Below, one piece after another: positions 32,210-41,012 of a stretch of DNA of 63,362 nucleotides. The first letter of the stretch is position 1. Every line of letters begins with the position of its first letter. Source of the stretch: a virus; the IMG/VR virus record IMGVR_UViG_3300025030_000103, positions 1-63,362 of that record, one strand, 5' to 3'. Made by a program: the position numbers and the translations under genes. The notes under the pieces were generated by a model. That model had not been told where the DNA came from, did no database searches, and worked only from the letters and a program-made list of their open reading frames with translations.

Positions 32210-34198
32210 TTAAAACCCCATATCGCCCATAGCAAGCGGAACAAGATTCCCTGCCTGAGCCTGCTGCTGTACATCAGCTGTTGGAAGTACCTGAGCACCT
32301 GCGATCCCACCTCCTTTATTTACAAAGTCATTTACATTCTTAGCTCCGTTCATTCTCGCAAGGTGCTTAAAGATTTTCCCTGCATTGAACTCCCCAAGTT
32401 TATCGCTGCTCAAGATAGATTGAAAGCTCTTAGTCCAGAAGTCGTTCTCCAGTGCCGTTGCACCTACTGTGGCGCCATCCTTGTAAACTATGTCATAGTC
32501 CGCCAAGATATCAAAGACAGAAACTTTCATAGGTTTAGAAGGATCAAACCCACCTTGCGAGAATTCTTCTAACAAAACATCTTCCCAATCTCCAACTGCC
32601 TTTACATAAACATCTTGGGACATCAGCTGCTGAGTGTGAGAGGCGTGAAAGTAAGCAAGGTCCATAAAGTATTGCCTTGAAATAAGCCTCCCCATATGCT
32701 CTAACCTGGATATTGCATTCTCCTGAGTTCCTCCAAACTCAGCTGCGGTTACCCGCTCGCCTCTGCTTCGTTGAATCCCCATAGTTGCATCTGACGTTCC
32801 CAGGGCTTTCTGCATAAGATCCATAACAACCGGAACGTCTGCCATGTTACCTCTGGTTATGTCAGTCACAGCTAGCTGCTTCACAACATTCTCAACACCA
32901 TGCCCCCAAGCTGAGCGTCTTAATCTAATAAGCTTCCCGGGTTCTGGATTCTCCATATCTTCCATGTTTACCAAAGAAGGATCAACAATCAACATATCAT
33001 TGATGGCTTTCCTTACGTTGGCTATATGACTATTGAAGAGCCAATTCAAGGTGGTCTGTAAACCACCTACAAGTTCCATCTTACTCAATGGTGTAACCGA
33101 GTAACCATCATAATCAGGAGCTGCTATTGCTATCGGATACTGGTTGTGATTCAATCCAAGGGGAGAGGCTTTGATCACTATAAGCTCATTCGCCACTGTG
33201 AAGAGCCAAATCTCTGGGTATTCCCCTCTTGGATTATCCTCAGAAAAAGGAAGCTTCCAATCTTTCGGAATCAACGTAACGTACATGTTTATGAGAGTTA
33301 CGTAGTTGGTCGAAGAGTTAGTAGAAGCCTCATCTCTTTTCGCAATCCTCCTGCTTGCATCGGTAGAATACTTCGATCTGGCTTCAACGAATGGTTGATC
33401 TTTAAGATACTTTACATTAAAAGTACTTGCATCTGTCTGCTCATCTGCGAGAAGCTTATAAAGACTCTTAAACTCAATCCAGCCAACGAACTCCCCATGC
33501 TGTACATTGTGTATCGAGACGTTAGGATCGGGAAGATATCGATAAGGATCGATAGCGATTACTTCATTCCCTTCGAACAACAAAGCATCTACGTTCTCCC
33601 TCAGCTTATTCGTCGATAAAGGATTTCCAAATCTACTAAAGTTAGGCTGCTCCCTAACAACTGGCCTTTTCCCCCACCTCTCTGTCCAGTTCAGCGTAGA
33701 AGCGCCAAGCCCGTAGGAGAGGCAGTCACTAAGAGTCGTATGCATCTCGAGAACGCTCTTAAACCTATTGACCTGTTGATTCACAGTTAGCTCAAGCAGC
33801 TTAGCTCCGATAGTATCCTCAGGGCCATAACCTTCGAACTGGAAGACCGTATCCGTCAGATAAGCCTTTGTAAGGTAACTCATCATGGTTTCTTTCGTAG
33901 CGTAGCTATATGGCACAACTATAGAAACCGGCTTCCTCTTATCTTGGTACTTAATAAGCTTTTCTACCTGATCTGTAGGTATATAGACTTTCAGAGTCTC
34001 ATCAATCTCATTCCACTTCTTATGCCTCTTACTCATAACCGCATAAGAGTCATCTGCCATTCTTGTTACTTTGTTTATAATCTCACTATGCAATCTACTC
34101 CCAGGCTTTAAATCCGCCCCATTAGGGTAATCATATGCCAGATCTTTTACTGGCCCTATATTAGTGCCTTTATAAGCTCCAGCTATTTGAATTGGCAT
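32210..34198 (-). CDS. Portal protein (662 aa)
   Basis: The start ATG 34198 follows GGAGATAAAG. The protein has the layout of podovirus portals: an N-terminal clip region, a core with SIVVPYSYATKETMMSYLTKAYL, a middle stretch AIDPYRYLPDPNVS, and a C-terminal helical barrel with QRSRGERVTAAEFGGTQE, the motif where the Glu/Thr-Ala-X-Glu segment is typical of portals of the T7/SU10 type. It sits between tailspike and scaffold genes and forms the DNA gate at one capsid vertex. Confidence 0.88.
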   Translation of the reverse strand: MPIQIAGAYKGTNIGPVKDLAYDYPNGADLKPGSRLHSEIINKVTRMADDSYAVMSKRHKKWNEIDETLKVYIPTDQVEKLIKYQDKRKPVSIVVPYSYATKETMMSYLTKAYLTDTVFQFEGYGPEDTIGAKLLELTVNQQVNRFKSVLEMHTTLSDCLSYGLGASTLNWTERWGKRPVVREQPNFSRFGNPLSTNKLRENVDALLFEGNEVIAIDPYRYLPDPNVSIHNVQHGEFVGWIEFKSLYKLLADEQTDASTFNVKYLKDQPFVEARSKYSTDASRRIAKRDEASTNSSTNYVTLINMYVTLIPKDWKLPFSEDNPRGEYPEIWLFTVANELIVIKASPLGLNHNQYPIAIAAPDYDGYSVTPLSKMELVGGLQTTLNWLFNSHIANVRKAINDMLIVDPSLVNMEDMENPEPGKLIRLRRSAWGHGVENVVKQLAVTDITRGNMADVPVVMDLMQKALGTSDATMGIQRSRGERVTAAEFGGTQENAISRLEHMGRLISRQYFMDLAYFHASHTQQLMSQDVYVKAVGDWEDVLLEEFSQGGFDPSKPMKVSVFDILADYDIVYKDGATVGATALENDFWTKSFQSILSSDKLGEFNAGKIFKHLARMNGAKNVNDFVNKGGGIAGAQVLPTADVQQQAQAGNLVPLAMGDMGF

Positions 34199-34216
34199 AT
34201 CTTTATCTCCGTTGAA

Positions 34217-34244
34217 GATTATATTCAAAATTTGAATTTAAACT
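34217..34244. repeat. 28-bp interrupted palindrome, copy 14
   Basis: The core ATTCAAAATTTGAA is flanked by GATTAT and TTTAAACT. It lies upstream of the portal start and downstream of the tailspike stop. Confidence 0.85.
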
Positions 34245-34312
34245 GTTCTGATGAAATCTATGCTCTGCGCGTATCTTGCCATGGGGCGGCTCCTATTGCA
34301 GTGATTAGTGGG

Positions 34313-36310
34313 TTATGGCCTAAAGCTGATACCGCTCAAATCAATGCCAGTTGTTGCGTTACCCGTCCTAAATTCCAAAATCCCTGTAGTATTTAGTTTC
34401 ACGGGTACCGGAGCATCCGCATTGCTGGCTATAAAAGTCATAGCGATAGATGGGCGATACGGTACAGGCAGCGTAAGCATTGTTTCATAGGCCACCCCTG
34501 CCACTGTTTTTGTGATGACTCCTTGCAAATGCACTACTCCGCCATCATCCATGTAATATTTCACGTTTGAACCGGAGTAGTTTGTCCCAAAGGTGGGCGC
34601 AAGTAAATTAGACCTATTGGCCGCAATGCTTCCACTGATAATATCGTGGCCCTTGTCTCCAACATTCCCGATATAGGCGTTTGTGCTTGCGTTGCCTGCA
34701 CCCTCGTCAATATTCGCAGTGTGACTCTCGCTCTTAAATGTGTTGGCGAGGATATATGACAGTTGTGTGTTGGTAACAGGCATTGAACTGCCAACTGTTA
34801 CCGTGCCGTTGCCATAGAAATCATTCCGGCTTACATTGGAAGCGTAAAGATAGTTCAATTTCATACCAATGCTGGTATTGGATATGAGTTTGTTCCCTGT
34901 CACGAACGAGTACGTCAAACCGTTCAAAATCATACCGTGAGTGTTTGCCCTCGCGGTGTTGTTGTTTATGGTGTAATTGCTTTCCCCTGTGCCGGCGAAA
35001 ATATACAAACCGGCGTTAGCGTTGTCGTGCAGTTTGTTGTCTGATATATCGAGTTTCTTGGTGTAATCCGAGGTTGCAATTCCGCTCCCTGTAGATGGAT
35101 CAGTGCCAATATTACCCTCAGTCATATTTTTTACTGTGTTGCGGAGCACCCGTACATCTTGTATATATCTGGAATTAAAGCCACGCAGGTAGATTCCAAC
35201 AGAGACACCCCCTAACACTGTGTTGTCATTTACAGAACCGTCACCCCCATAGGTAGTCGGCATCCCAATGGTGGCGTTTGCCGCAGACGTAGTATCACCT
35301 GCGCCCACCTCGAATGCATAGTCTGCGTTACCGTTGGCTGTGTTGTAACTTACATCGAAGTCAGTATTATCCGAGCCATGGAATCCATTAAGGTTGTTGT
35401 TGAAAAAGCTGTTGTGCGTAACGGATACATTCTTGCTAGACTGTATGTAGCCACCTTTTTGAGTAGCATTTACAGCGGTCACGTTTTTGATTGTTACTCG
35501 GTCCATTAACGTGAAGACAAACCCGTTGCTAGTTGCGCCAGGAGCTCCGGCTTTGTTACAATCCAGCGTTAAGTCTCTGAGGGATATGTCGTAGTTCGGT
35601 GTTTTAGCTGAATAGTCTGGAACGGTGGGATTACCCTTGCCGCCATAAGCCGTGTAATTTGAGTTCTGGAAGATGTTTATTGACCCCACGGCCCCATCAA
35701 TGATTCGTACAGTTGCGTTTCCAAAACCTACAACTGCCGTGTGGTCGTAGAGTTTGGTTGACGCACTCACCCCGTAGGTTGACGATAGCAGTAACTCCCC
35801 GCCCACTGAAAGTGCAGTTGCGGCACGGTTCAGTGCGACAGTCATGTCTGTCGTGCCAGGAATCGCGTTAACCGCCCACCAATCAGGCCGCGCCTCTTTC
35901 AGCCCCGTAACCACCTGACTCGCCCCGAAGCACCCGTCACTGCCCTCAAACGCCCCGGTGATAGCAACAGTTCCGCTACCGTTCAGCTTTCCACCGGGGA
36001 GGATCTTGACGGCAGGGGCGGAAAGTGTGGCAGGTACGGTGGTGTAGACGGTGGAAATCACCAGTTGCTTACCGGCGGAGGTAGCGGCAGCGTCAGCAAG
36101 TGCGAGTGTCGAATAAGCCCTTGAATCTATAGAAGGCCCTTTAAAAACTGCATCAGCTGCATACACAGTCCCAGAGAATTGCCCAGACACTGAAGAGACA
36201 TTTTTAAACTTCGCATGATTCCCAACAAATCTATCATAGGTACTCGTAGCTGCGAATACACTCGAAGATACTCCCAGCAACATAAGCATTGTGATTATAT
36301 ATCTAAACAT
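34313..36310 (-). CDS. Tailspike with right-handed beta-helix and N-terminal signal-like peptide
   Basis: The 665-residue protein carries a pectate-lyase-type beta-helix (about residues 140-530) built from repeated short Asn/Gly strands (NVSVTHNSFFNNN, TINNNTARANTHG). The C-terminal 120 residues look like a beta-sandwich head domain. This fits a receptor-binding or polysaccharide-degrading tailspike. Unusually, the first 20 residues (MFRYIITMLMLLGVSSSVFA) read as a Sec signal peptide. The first 60 codons are AT-rich like the phage A core, and the rest is GC-richer, which suggests a swapped-in receptor module. The catalytic residues are not evident. Confidence 0.75.
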   Translation of the reverse strand: MFRYIITMLMLLGVSSSVFAATSTYDRFVGNHAKFKNVSSVSGQFSGTVYAADAVFKGPSIDSRAYSTLALADAAATSAGKQLVISTVYTTVPATLSAPAVKILPGGKLNGSGTVAITGAFEGSDGCFGASQVVTGLKEARPDWWAVNAIPGTTDMTVALNRAATALSVGGELLLSSTYGVSASTKLYDHTAVVGFGNATVRIIDGAVGSINIFQNSNYTAYGGKGNPTVPDYSAKTPNYDISLRDLTLDCNKAGAPGATSNGFVFTLMDRVTIKNVTAVNATQKGGYIQSSKNVSVTHNSFFNNNLNGFHGSDNTDFDVSYNTANGNADYAFEVGAGDTTSAANATIGMPTTYGGDGSVNDNTVLGGVSVGIYLRGFNSRYIQDVRVLRNTVKNMTEGNIGTDPSTGSGIATSDYTKKLDISDNKLHDNANAGLYIFAGTGESNYTINNNTARANTHGMILNGLTYSFVTGNKLISNTSIGMKLNYLYASNVSRNDFYGNGTVTVGSSMPVTNTQLSYILANTFKSESHTANIDEGAGNASTNAYIGNVGDKGHDIISGSIAANRSNLLAPTFGTNYSGSNVKYYMDDGGVVHLQGVITKTVAGVAYETMLTLPVPYRPSIAMTFIASNADAPVPVKLNTTGILEFRTGNATTGIDLSGISFRP

Positions 36311-36320
36311 AAATCCTCCA

Positions 36321-36348
36321 GTTTGTGTTCAAAATTCGAATTTAAACT
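36321..36348. repeat. 28-bp interrupted palindrome, copy 15
   Basis: The core GTTCAAAATTCGAA is flanked by GTTTGT and TTTAAACT. It sits upstream of the tailspike start. Confidence 0.85.
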
Positions 36349-36351
36349 AAG

Positions 36352-36753
36352 CTAAACTTGCCAGAGATTAACGCCATCAGATATAAGCGAAACAACCTCG
36401 TTAGGTACTGTCAAGACTATTGAAGTCTGCCCATCTATAGTAGCAAACCCATAGGCTTGCAATGTGACAGTATTCTCTGTTGCATCTATCTTCTTTGTCT
36501 TATAAACAACTCCAGGGATCATCAAAGCTGCGTCGGGCAACAGAAAAGATTGATTCCCGCCAGCTGCGTTTGCCAGAACACAAGTGTCGGTTATCTCATA
36601 ACTATAATTCAGTACACTAAGAGTAAGCGGAGCACCTAAGGCTTGTATTGCAGTTTGCAGCTCATTCACCTTAGTCCGCGTTTCCCTGAGATAAGCTGCA
36701 TGAGTTTTAACCATGGCAACATCTGTTGGACTATTTGCATCTAGCAGACTCAT
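36352..36753 (-). CDS. Small fibre-like or tail-associated protein (133 aa)
   Basis: The N-terminal 40 residues are helical (NSPTDVAMVKTHAAYLRET), and the rest is beta-rich and ends DGVNLWQV, an ending common in phage fibre or spike adaptor proteins. It lies directly before the tailspike gene and may attach it to the tail. Function inferred. Confidence 0.6.
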   Translation of the reverse strand: MSLLDANSPTDVAMVKTHAAYLRETRTKVNELQTAIQALGAPLTLSVLNYSYEITDTCVLANAAGGNQSFLLPDAALMIPGVVYKTKKIDATENTVTLQAYGFATIDGQTSIVLTVPNEVVSLISDGVNLWQV

Positions 36754-36763
36754 ATAAATCTCC

Positions 36764-36991
36764 TTATGTTATAGAAGGATTTTTGCAAGTTAAGTTACAA
36801 CCTTTGTTTTTATAGAAGCAAGCAGCGCAACCTAGAAGTTTCGGAATAAGAGCAAGAAGCCGGATAACTGAATAAGCTATAGCTAGCCAGAGGGCCCAAT
36901 CTTGAAGAGTCAAACCCAGAACGGGCGCCGATGCAACTATAGCAGGCGGACTAATATCTCTCACTGCGCCAAGAGCTTCTTTCGAGAACAT
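36764..36991 (-). CDS. Holin-like membrane protein (75 aa)
   Basis: One or two hydrophobic helices occupy about residues 28-58, followed by a Cys- and Lys-rich tail. The position just after the terminase large subunit is that of holins in T7-like phages. A second holin-like gene lies at 16008-16202, so either may be the main holin. Confidence 0.6.
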   Translation of the reverse strand: MFSKEALGAVRDISPPAIVASAPVLGLTLQDWALWLAIAYSVIRLLALIPKLLGCAACFYKNKGCNLTCKNPSIT

Positions 36992-37015
36992 AAAAATCTC
37001 CAGTGTTTTCGGTAA

Positions 37016-37043
37016 GTTTCGATTTGAAATTTGAATTTAAACT
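37016..37043. repeat. 28-bp interrupted palindrome, copy 16
   Basis: The core ATTTGAAATTTGAA is flanked by GTTTCG and TTTAAACT. Its right end overlaps the stop of the terminase gene. Confidence 0.85.
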
Positions 37044-38632
37044 ATTCTGAATTTTACAGTTTTTCTATCTGCTCTATCTTCTATCTTCAATTCCTCATAT
37101 TCATCTTCTATTGTAAAGGGCTTGGCAGTTTTCTCTCTACCAGCACCTTGATATGAGAACGTTCTATTCCCGAGGTCAAACATATCTATGCAGTTCGCAA
37201 GACAGTCCATGACGTCTTTGAACTTTGATCGCGGAAAGCTCAGGAGCTGCGTCTCCAAAGTCCCATGCACATGAACATCTTCATTATGATAAACAGCTCC
37301 CATTCGATAGAATGGACTGAGGGCTGCGATCCTAAGATCCTTATCCTTCGTAGCTTTCAATTCATGTATATCGTAGAACTTCGGCCTAAGTGCTGCGGCC
37401 TGCTGCATCGGATAGGTTATGAAGTTATTTAAGCCAGTCACCTCAATGGCAATGGTATGAGTTCCTAACCGATCAGCCATATTAAAGGCTTCTTCGAAAA
37501 TCATATCAGGTGTGAGACGGGCATTGAGAGCGTCTCGAACCAAGATTCTATTGTTTGCAGAATCGAAGCCGATACCAAGAATAGCCGTAAAAGCACTTGT
37601 TGTATTCGCAGTCTTTGCTGGATCAACTATAACAACATTCTCGATATTCGTGAGCATTATCTTGTCTCTCTGCTCACTGTAATACCGAAACATACTTTTC
37701 TGAAAGGCTGAGGCTCCCTTCGCTATAACTATATTCCGCCACTCCCGGTAGAAGACATCTAAAAGACCTCTCTTCTCATACATAGCGGCTTTGAATTTCA
37801 GCTCATCATCGGTAAGATACTCCGGCCAGACACTCCTAAACTCATCATCACAAGCCTCAAGGCGGAGAGTTTTAAAAGTCTCTCTCTGCTTCATCATCTG
37901 CAGAGTGCCGTTAATCTCGGCTTCCTCTTCATCCTTATCGGACTCGTCAATGAGATTGGCCAGTAAGCTATCTTCGTGGAGAACAGTACCAATTAGAACA
38001 ACTCGCGTCTTCCCTGTCGAAGCTTGATCTCGAGCACCAAGCAAGTCTGCAAAGAACCACTCTTTCAGCTTCGCCCTAGACATTTCATTCATTACATCTT
38101 CTGCATCTTCAAGATCATCTACGAGAAAGATAGAAGGTCTATGCTTCCCCCACTTCAGACCCCTGACCTGGCTTCCAGCACCTTTAGCTTGAATAAAACA
38201 AAAAGCTCCCTTATCATCAGAAAGTTCTATCTCCCCTTTCTCTTCGGCCCATTTAACCCCTTTTAGATCGCCAAAAAGTTCTTTTATGATAGAATTCTCT
38301 TGAAGCTCCTTCGCAAGAGTTTTAACCTTCGCTGCAGCTTCGCTGGCTGTTGAAGATATATAGACTATATAAGGTGCAAGCCGGAACAAAGCTAACCGGC
38401 CGATAAAACCCAGACCAATAGTAGTAGTCTTTCCAAAGCCCCTCGGAGCTGCAATGGCAACCAGCTTAAAAGCATCATCATCTATGATCTCAAAAATCTG
38501 ATTATGCACTGTACAGAATGGTCTTGTAAAATGATCTTCAAAGAGCGTCACAGCTGTAAGGGCCGTTGAATCTAGGCAAGGCAGAATAAGATCATCAATC
38601 TCTTCTTGGCTTAAAAGAAGTGGCATACGCAT
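37037..38632 (-). CDS. terL: Terminase large subunit (phage A)
   Basis: The 531-residue packaging motor has a Walker A APRGFGKTT at residues 62-70, Walker B IFLVDDLEDAED with Asp172-Asp173, and a C-terminal RNase H-like nuclease beginning VVIVDPAKTANTTSAFTAILG, with GTHTIAIEVTGLN as a later acidic motif. It couples ATP hydrolysis to DNA entry through the portal. It follows TerS after a 138-bp gap that holds a palindrome and hairpins. It is unrelated at first sight to the second terminase at 49333-50598. Confidence 0.92.
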   Translation of the reverse strand: MRMPLLLSQEEIDDLILPCLDSTALTAVTLFEDHFTRPFCTVHNQIFEIIDDDAFKLVAIAAPRGFGKTTTIGLGFIGRLALFRLAPYIVYISSTASEAAAKVKTLAKELQENSIIKELFGDLKGVKWAEEKGEIELSDDKGAFCFIQAKGAGSQVRGLKWGKHRPSIFLVDDLEDAEDVMNEMSRAKLKEWFFADLLGARDQASTGKTRVVLIGTVLHEDSLLANLIDESDKDEEEAEINGTLQMMKQRETFKTLRLEACDDEFRSVWPEYLTDDELKFKAAMYEKRGLLDVFYREWRNIVIAKGASAFQKSMFRYYSEQRDKIMLTNIENVVIVDPAKTANTTSAFTAILGIGFDSANNRILVRDALNARLTPDMIFEEAFNMADRLGTHTIAIEVTGLNNFITYPMQQAAALRPKFYDIHELKATKDKDLRIAALSPFYRMGAVYHNEDVHVHGTLETQLLSFPRSKFKDVMDCLANCIDMFDLGNRTFSYQGAGREKTAKPFTIEDEYEELKIEDRADRKTVKFRIV

Positions 38633-38666
38633 AGCCCTTGTGTTGGTTGTTTTATCTAAGGCAAAA

Positions 38667-38685
38667 GCGACCCCTTCGGGATCGC
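38667..38685. other. Small hairpin between terminase genes
   Basis: GCGA-x-CCC pairs with GGG-x-TCGC around a short loop containing TTC, with one mismatch. It sits just before the TerL start in the leftward transcript and may affect its translation. Confidence 0.35.
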
Positions 38686-38691
38686 CGATAA

Positions 38692-38719
38692 GTTTCCATT
38701 CAAATTTTGAATTTAAAGT
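38692..38719. repeat. 28-bp interrupted palindrome, copy 17
   Basis: The core ATTCAAATTTTGAA is flanked by GTTTCC and TTTAAAGT. It lies between the two terminase genes. Confidence 0.85.
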
Positions 38720-38721
38720 TA

Positions 38722-38741
38722 TTCAAAGCGCGCCCTTTGAA
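38722..38741. other. GC-loop hairpin between terminase genes
   Basis: TTCAAAG and CTTTGAA form a perfect 7-bp stem with a CGCGCC loop, directly next to a palindrome copy. A further GC-rich palindromic stretch (with GGCGCCGGCC) runs to 38770. A packaging or RNA-processing site is possible. Confidence 0.4.
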
Positions 38742-38770
38742 CAACCGCCTGGCCCCTACGGCGCCGGCCT

Positions 38771-39241
38771 CTAGTTAACCTGCAAAACCCTCTGTTGATT
38801 TTGCAACAAAGCTGCCCTCTTCGCTTTCAGGGCTTCGATCCTTTCACTATTTAGGTGAACCTCAACAGTTGTCTGCTCTATCTTCTTGACAGGAACATAA
38901 CCATCTCTATCAAGAAAATCCTTAGCTGTGGCAAGCTGGACCTTCTCATCTCCGCTCTTCAGAAGGCTTCTAAGAACTCCAACAGCCTCGATAGCTCCAG
39001 CATTAATCTCCTTGCGAATATCGGTTATCCCTATCTCTGTTCTAGCTCTGAGAGAATCTAAATACTTTATGAACGCGGGCGAAGTTGTAATGATCGAAAG
39101 CCAGCTGGGACTCACATTAATTGCTTTACAGATATCAACTTGCCTTTCCCCAAGCAGCAACCTCCGGGCAATCTCTTTATGATGCTCCCATAGGTTTGTA
39201 AGATTCACATGCTTATGTTTCCCTCTAGGTATTCTGGCCAT
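38771..39241 (-). CDS. terS: Terminase small subunit (phage A)
   Basis: The 156-residue protein has an N-terminal helix-turn-helix (LLGERQVDICKAINVSPSWLS), a central helical oligomerisation region and a basic C-terminus, the layout of TerS proteins that select the packaging site. It lies directly upstream of TerL. The assignment is by layout and position. Confidence 0.8.
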   Translation of the reverse strand: MARIPRGKHKHVNLTNLWEHHKEIARRLLLGERQVDICKAINVSPSWLSIITTSPAFIKYLDSLRARTEIGITDIRKEINAGAIEAVGVLRSLLKSGDEKVQLATAKDFLDRDGYVPVKKIEQTTVEVHLNSERIEALKAKRAALLQNQQRVLQVN

Positions 39242-39275
39242 GGCTAAGGGCCTCCTTGTATGTTGTATAGTTGTA

Positions 39276-39515
39276 TCAATCCTTCAATCTCATGGAATCA
39301 AACAGATCCATCTTAAGCATCTCAATCATGCCCATTGTACTCACTTTATCAATCCCTTCAGTACATTGGAAATACCAATAGCCTTCGGCGTCTTGTGCAA
39401 CTATGATTGCTTTACAAAAGTTCATATCCGCTGCATCTACCAGAAGCCTCTCAACTGAAGTAGCCGTCCTCTCTTCTTTTCTAACCTTAGACAGGGAAAG
39501 AATTTTAGCTGCCAT
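39276..39515 (-). CDS. Conserved phage hypothetical protein (79 aa)
   Basis: The protein has a basic N-terminus, a strand CKAIIVAQDAEGYWYFQCTEG and a final helix, a layout I recognise in small proteins of many phages with unknown role. It is the first gene of the leftward late unit, behind the promoter at 39597-39625. Confidence 0.75.
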   Translation of the reverse strand: MAAKILSLSKVRKEERTATSVERLLVDAADMNFCKAIIVAQDAEGYWYFQCTEGIDKVSTMGMIEMLKMDLFDSMRLKD

Positions 39516-39596
39516 TGTATTAGTTCCTTTGAAAGAAAAGATCCGCTGCGCTTGCAGTTGTAACTAGAAAGCCAGAGCAGCTCTCTATTTAAGGTC

Positions 39597-39625
39597 ATTG
39601 TATCATATAGGCCTTTCAAAAACAA
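39597..39625 (-). promoter_or_regulatory. Late promoter, sigma70-like
   Basis: On the leftward strand TTGTTT and TACAAT are separated by exactly 17 bases. It would drive the gene at 39276-39515, TerS and the rest of the late unit. Palindrome copy 18 lies about 75 bases upstream. Confidence 0.7.
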
Positions 39626-39697
39626 GGGTTATTTTAGAAGCAATTTTGATCATTTACACCTAGCATATAGAGAAAAATCTTAGCAAAAACTTGGTAA

Positions 39698-39725
39698 GTT
39701 TCAATTCGAAATTCGAATATAAACT
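39698..39725. repeat. 28-bp interrupted palindrome, copy 18
   Basis: The core ATTCGAAATTCGAA is flanked by GTTTCA and TATAAACT. It is the copy in the divergent region, upstream of the late promoter. Confidence 0.85.
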
Positions 39726-40134
39726 GAGGCCGTCGAGTGATCTACAAAGAGCAAAATTGCGCTTTATACTGAAATTGGTGCGAGTTTTATCGAAGAGGGT
39801 CCCCGCGCGCGTAGGTGGCCAAAAACCCCCGTCTGGCACCCCCCTTTCGAATGTTGGCGCTTTTTGCATCTTGGCACGTGGGCTGCAATGTGTTGGCTGT
39901 CAACAACGGGACGTGTTACCGTCACATGGGACCATGCCATGCCGTTCCGAGCCATCGACCATCGAGACAATCCATGAACGTGGAGAAAGCCGGACCACAT
40001 TGTGCCAAGCGGGGCGATTGTATACGCCGTAACGAGCAAAGCACAGCGAACGGATGGGCACCGAACACACATGGACACATAGCGAATCAGGTGCGTTATG
40101 TTATATCGCCCGGCATATCAAAGGGGGTTATGAC

Positions 40135-40392
40135 ATGGCACAAAGAAAGTTTGACCATTTCACCGTAGATTTGCCGGTATTACAAGGCGATATGGTGCGG
40201 CGCATAGCGCATAAGAATAGAGAAACATTGACAGATGTTATATCGCGATTGATATACAGAGGTATGCAAGAAGAGGGTATGGTTATGTGCCCGAGATGTG
40301 ATACGGTATGCTTTCAGGAAGACTTGCATACAGATGGGAAGGAATGCATCTATTGCAATCCTCGGCCAGAAGCTGTCGGAGTATCAGAATAG
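40135..40392 (+). CDS. Ribbon-helix-helix-like protein with zinc ribbon (85 aa)
   Basis: The first 45 residues (FDHFTVDLPVLQGDMVRRI, then NRETLTDVISRLIYRGM) have the strand-helix-helix pattern of ribbon-helix-helix DNA-binding proteins. The rest holds CPRC and CIYC, a zinc ribbon. The ATG at 40135 follows AAAGGGGG. It is the first rightward gene beside the divergent promoter region, a typical place for a regulator. It is a candidate to bind the 28-bp palindromes, but this is only inference. Confidence 0.65.
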   Translation: MAQRKFDHFTVDLPVLQGDMVRRIAHKNRETLTDVISRLIYRGMQEEGMVMCPRCDTVCFQEDLHTDGKECIYCNPRPEAVGVSE

Positions 40393-40507
40393 TAAAACAC
40401 AATAGCTGTGCGGTATAACATAGCGCATCCGATTCCTAGAGAACTCCAAAGTTATGCTCTTGATCTTAGGCTGGATTCTCTCTGGGTAAAACCCAAAGGA
40501 GATTATC

Positions 40508-40942
40508 ATGGCCAACGAGATCGAGAACAAGAGAACTATTACCATCCCCAACGAAGAGAAGCTTGTCTTCTCTTACCGGGCGGACAAAGACGTTGCGAAA
40601 GACGGAGCGAAAGAGGTTACTGTCTTGGTGGACCTCTCTAAGTTGACTGACAGCGATATCTTGGAGTGGGCCTTCTCTTCGATGGTTGTCTCCTATCAGG
40701 GGAAGCTTCGGAGCAAGAACCCTCCCAAGGCTGAAGAGGACGGGTCTTATAGGTGGTCTGTACCGAGTAGGGGGTCTAGAACAGTGGCGGACCCAGCGAA
40801 GATAGCCGAAGCAGCTAACAAGCTGGTTGACAAGATGGGCGAAGAGCAGAAGAAGGAGCTTCTGTATCACACCTTGGTATCCATGGGCAAGAGTGCGGCA
40901 GAGGCAACTGCGATATCTGGCTTTACCCCTGCCAAGAAGTAA
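40508..40942 (+). CDS. Hypothetical, probably abundant protein (144 aa)
   Basis: AAAGGAG precedes the ATG. The protein has a beta-rich start with charged residues, a middle part with SMVVSYQGKLRSKNPPKAEEDG and a helical C-terminus. The codon use looks optimised. Size, layout and its isolated position between hairpins resemble the gene at 4040-4477, which might be a distant paralogue. Function is unknown. Confidence 0.75.
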   Translation: MANEIENKRTITIPNEEKLVFSYRADKDVAKDGAKEVTVLVDLSKLTDSDILEWAFSSMVVSYQGKLRSKNPPKAEEDGSYRWSVPSRGSRTVADPAKIAEAANKLVDKMGEEQKKELLYHTLVSMGKSAAEATAISGFTPAKK

Positions 40943-41012
40943 ACATCAACCTCAACCTACAACAATGAATCCAGTCTAGGCTCAAGGGCATAACGATAAG
41001 GAGGCATATCTT

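Larger units (their letters stand above)
39516..40134. other. Divergent intergenic region, partly GC-rich
   Basis: This 619-bp gap separates the leftward late unit from the rightward early unit. It holds the late promoter, palindrome copy 18 and a GC-rich block (about 39780-40130) with runs of G and C unlike the neighbouring sequence. Open frames occur here on both strands but have no convincing start or family. It may contain the packaging site or be acquired sequence. Confidence 0.6.

Noticed and set aside
39691-40168. Overlapping open frames of 69-117 residues on both strands
   Set aside because: They run through the GC-rich control region, lack ribosome sites and recognised domains, and include a palindrome.
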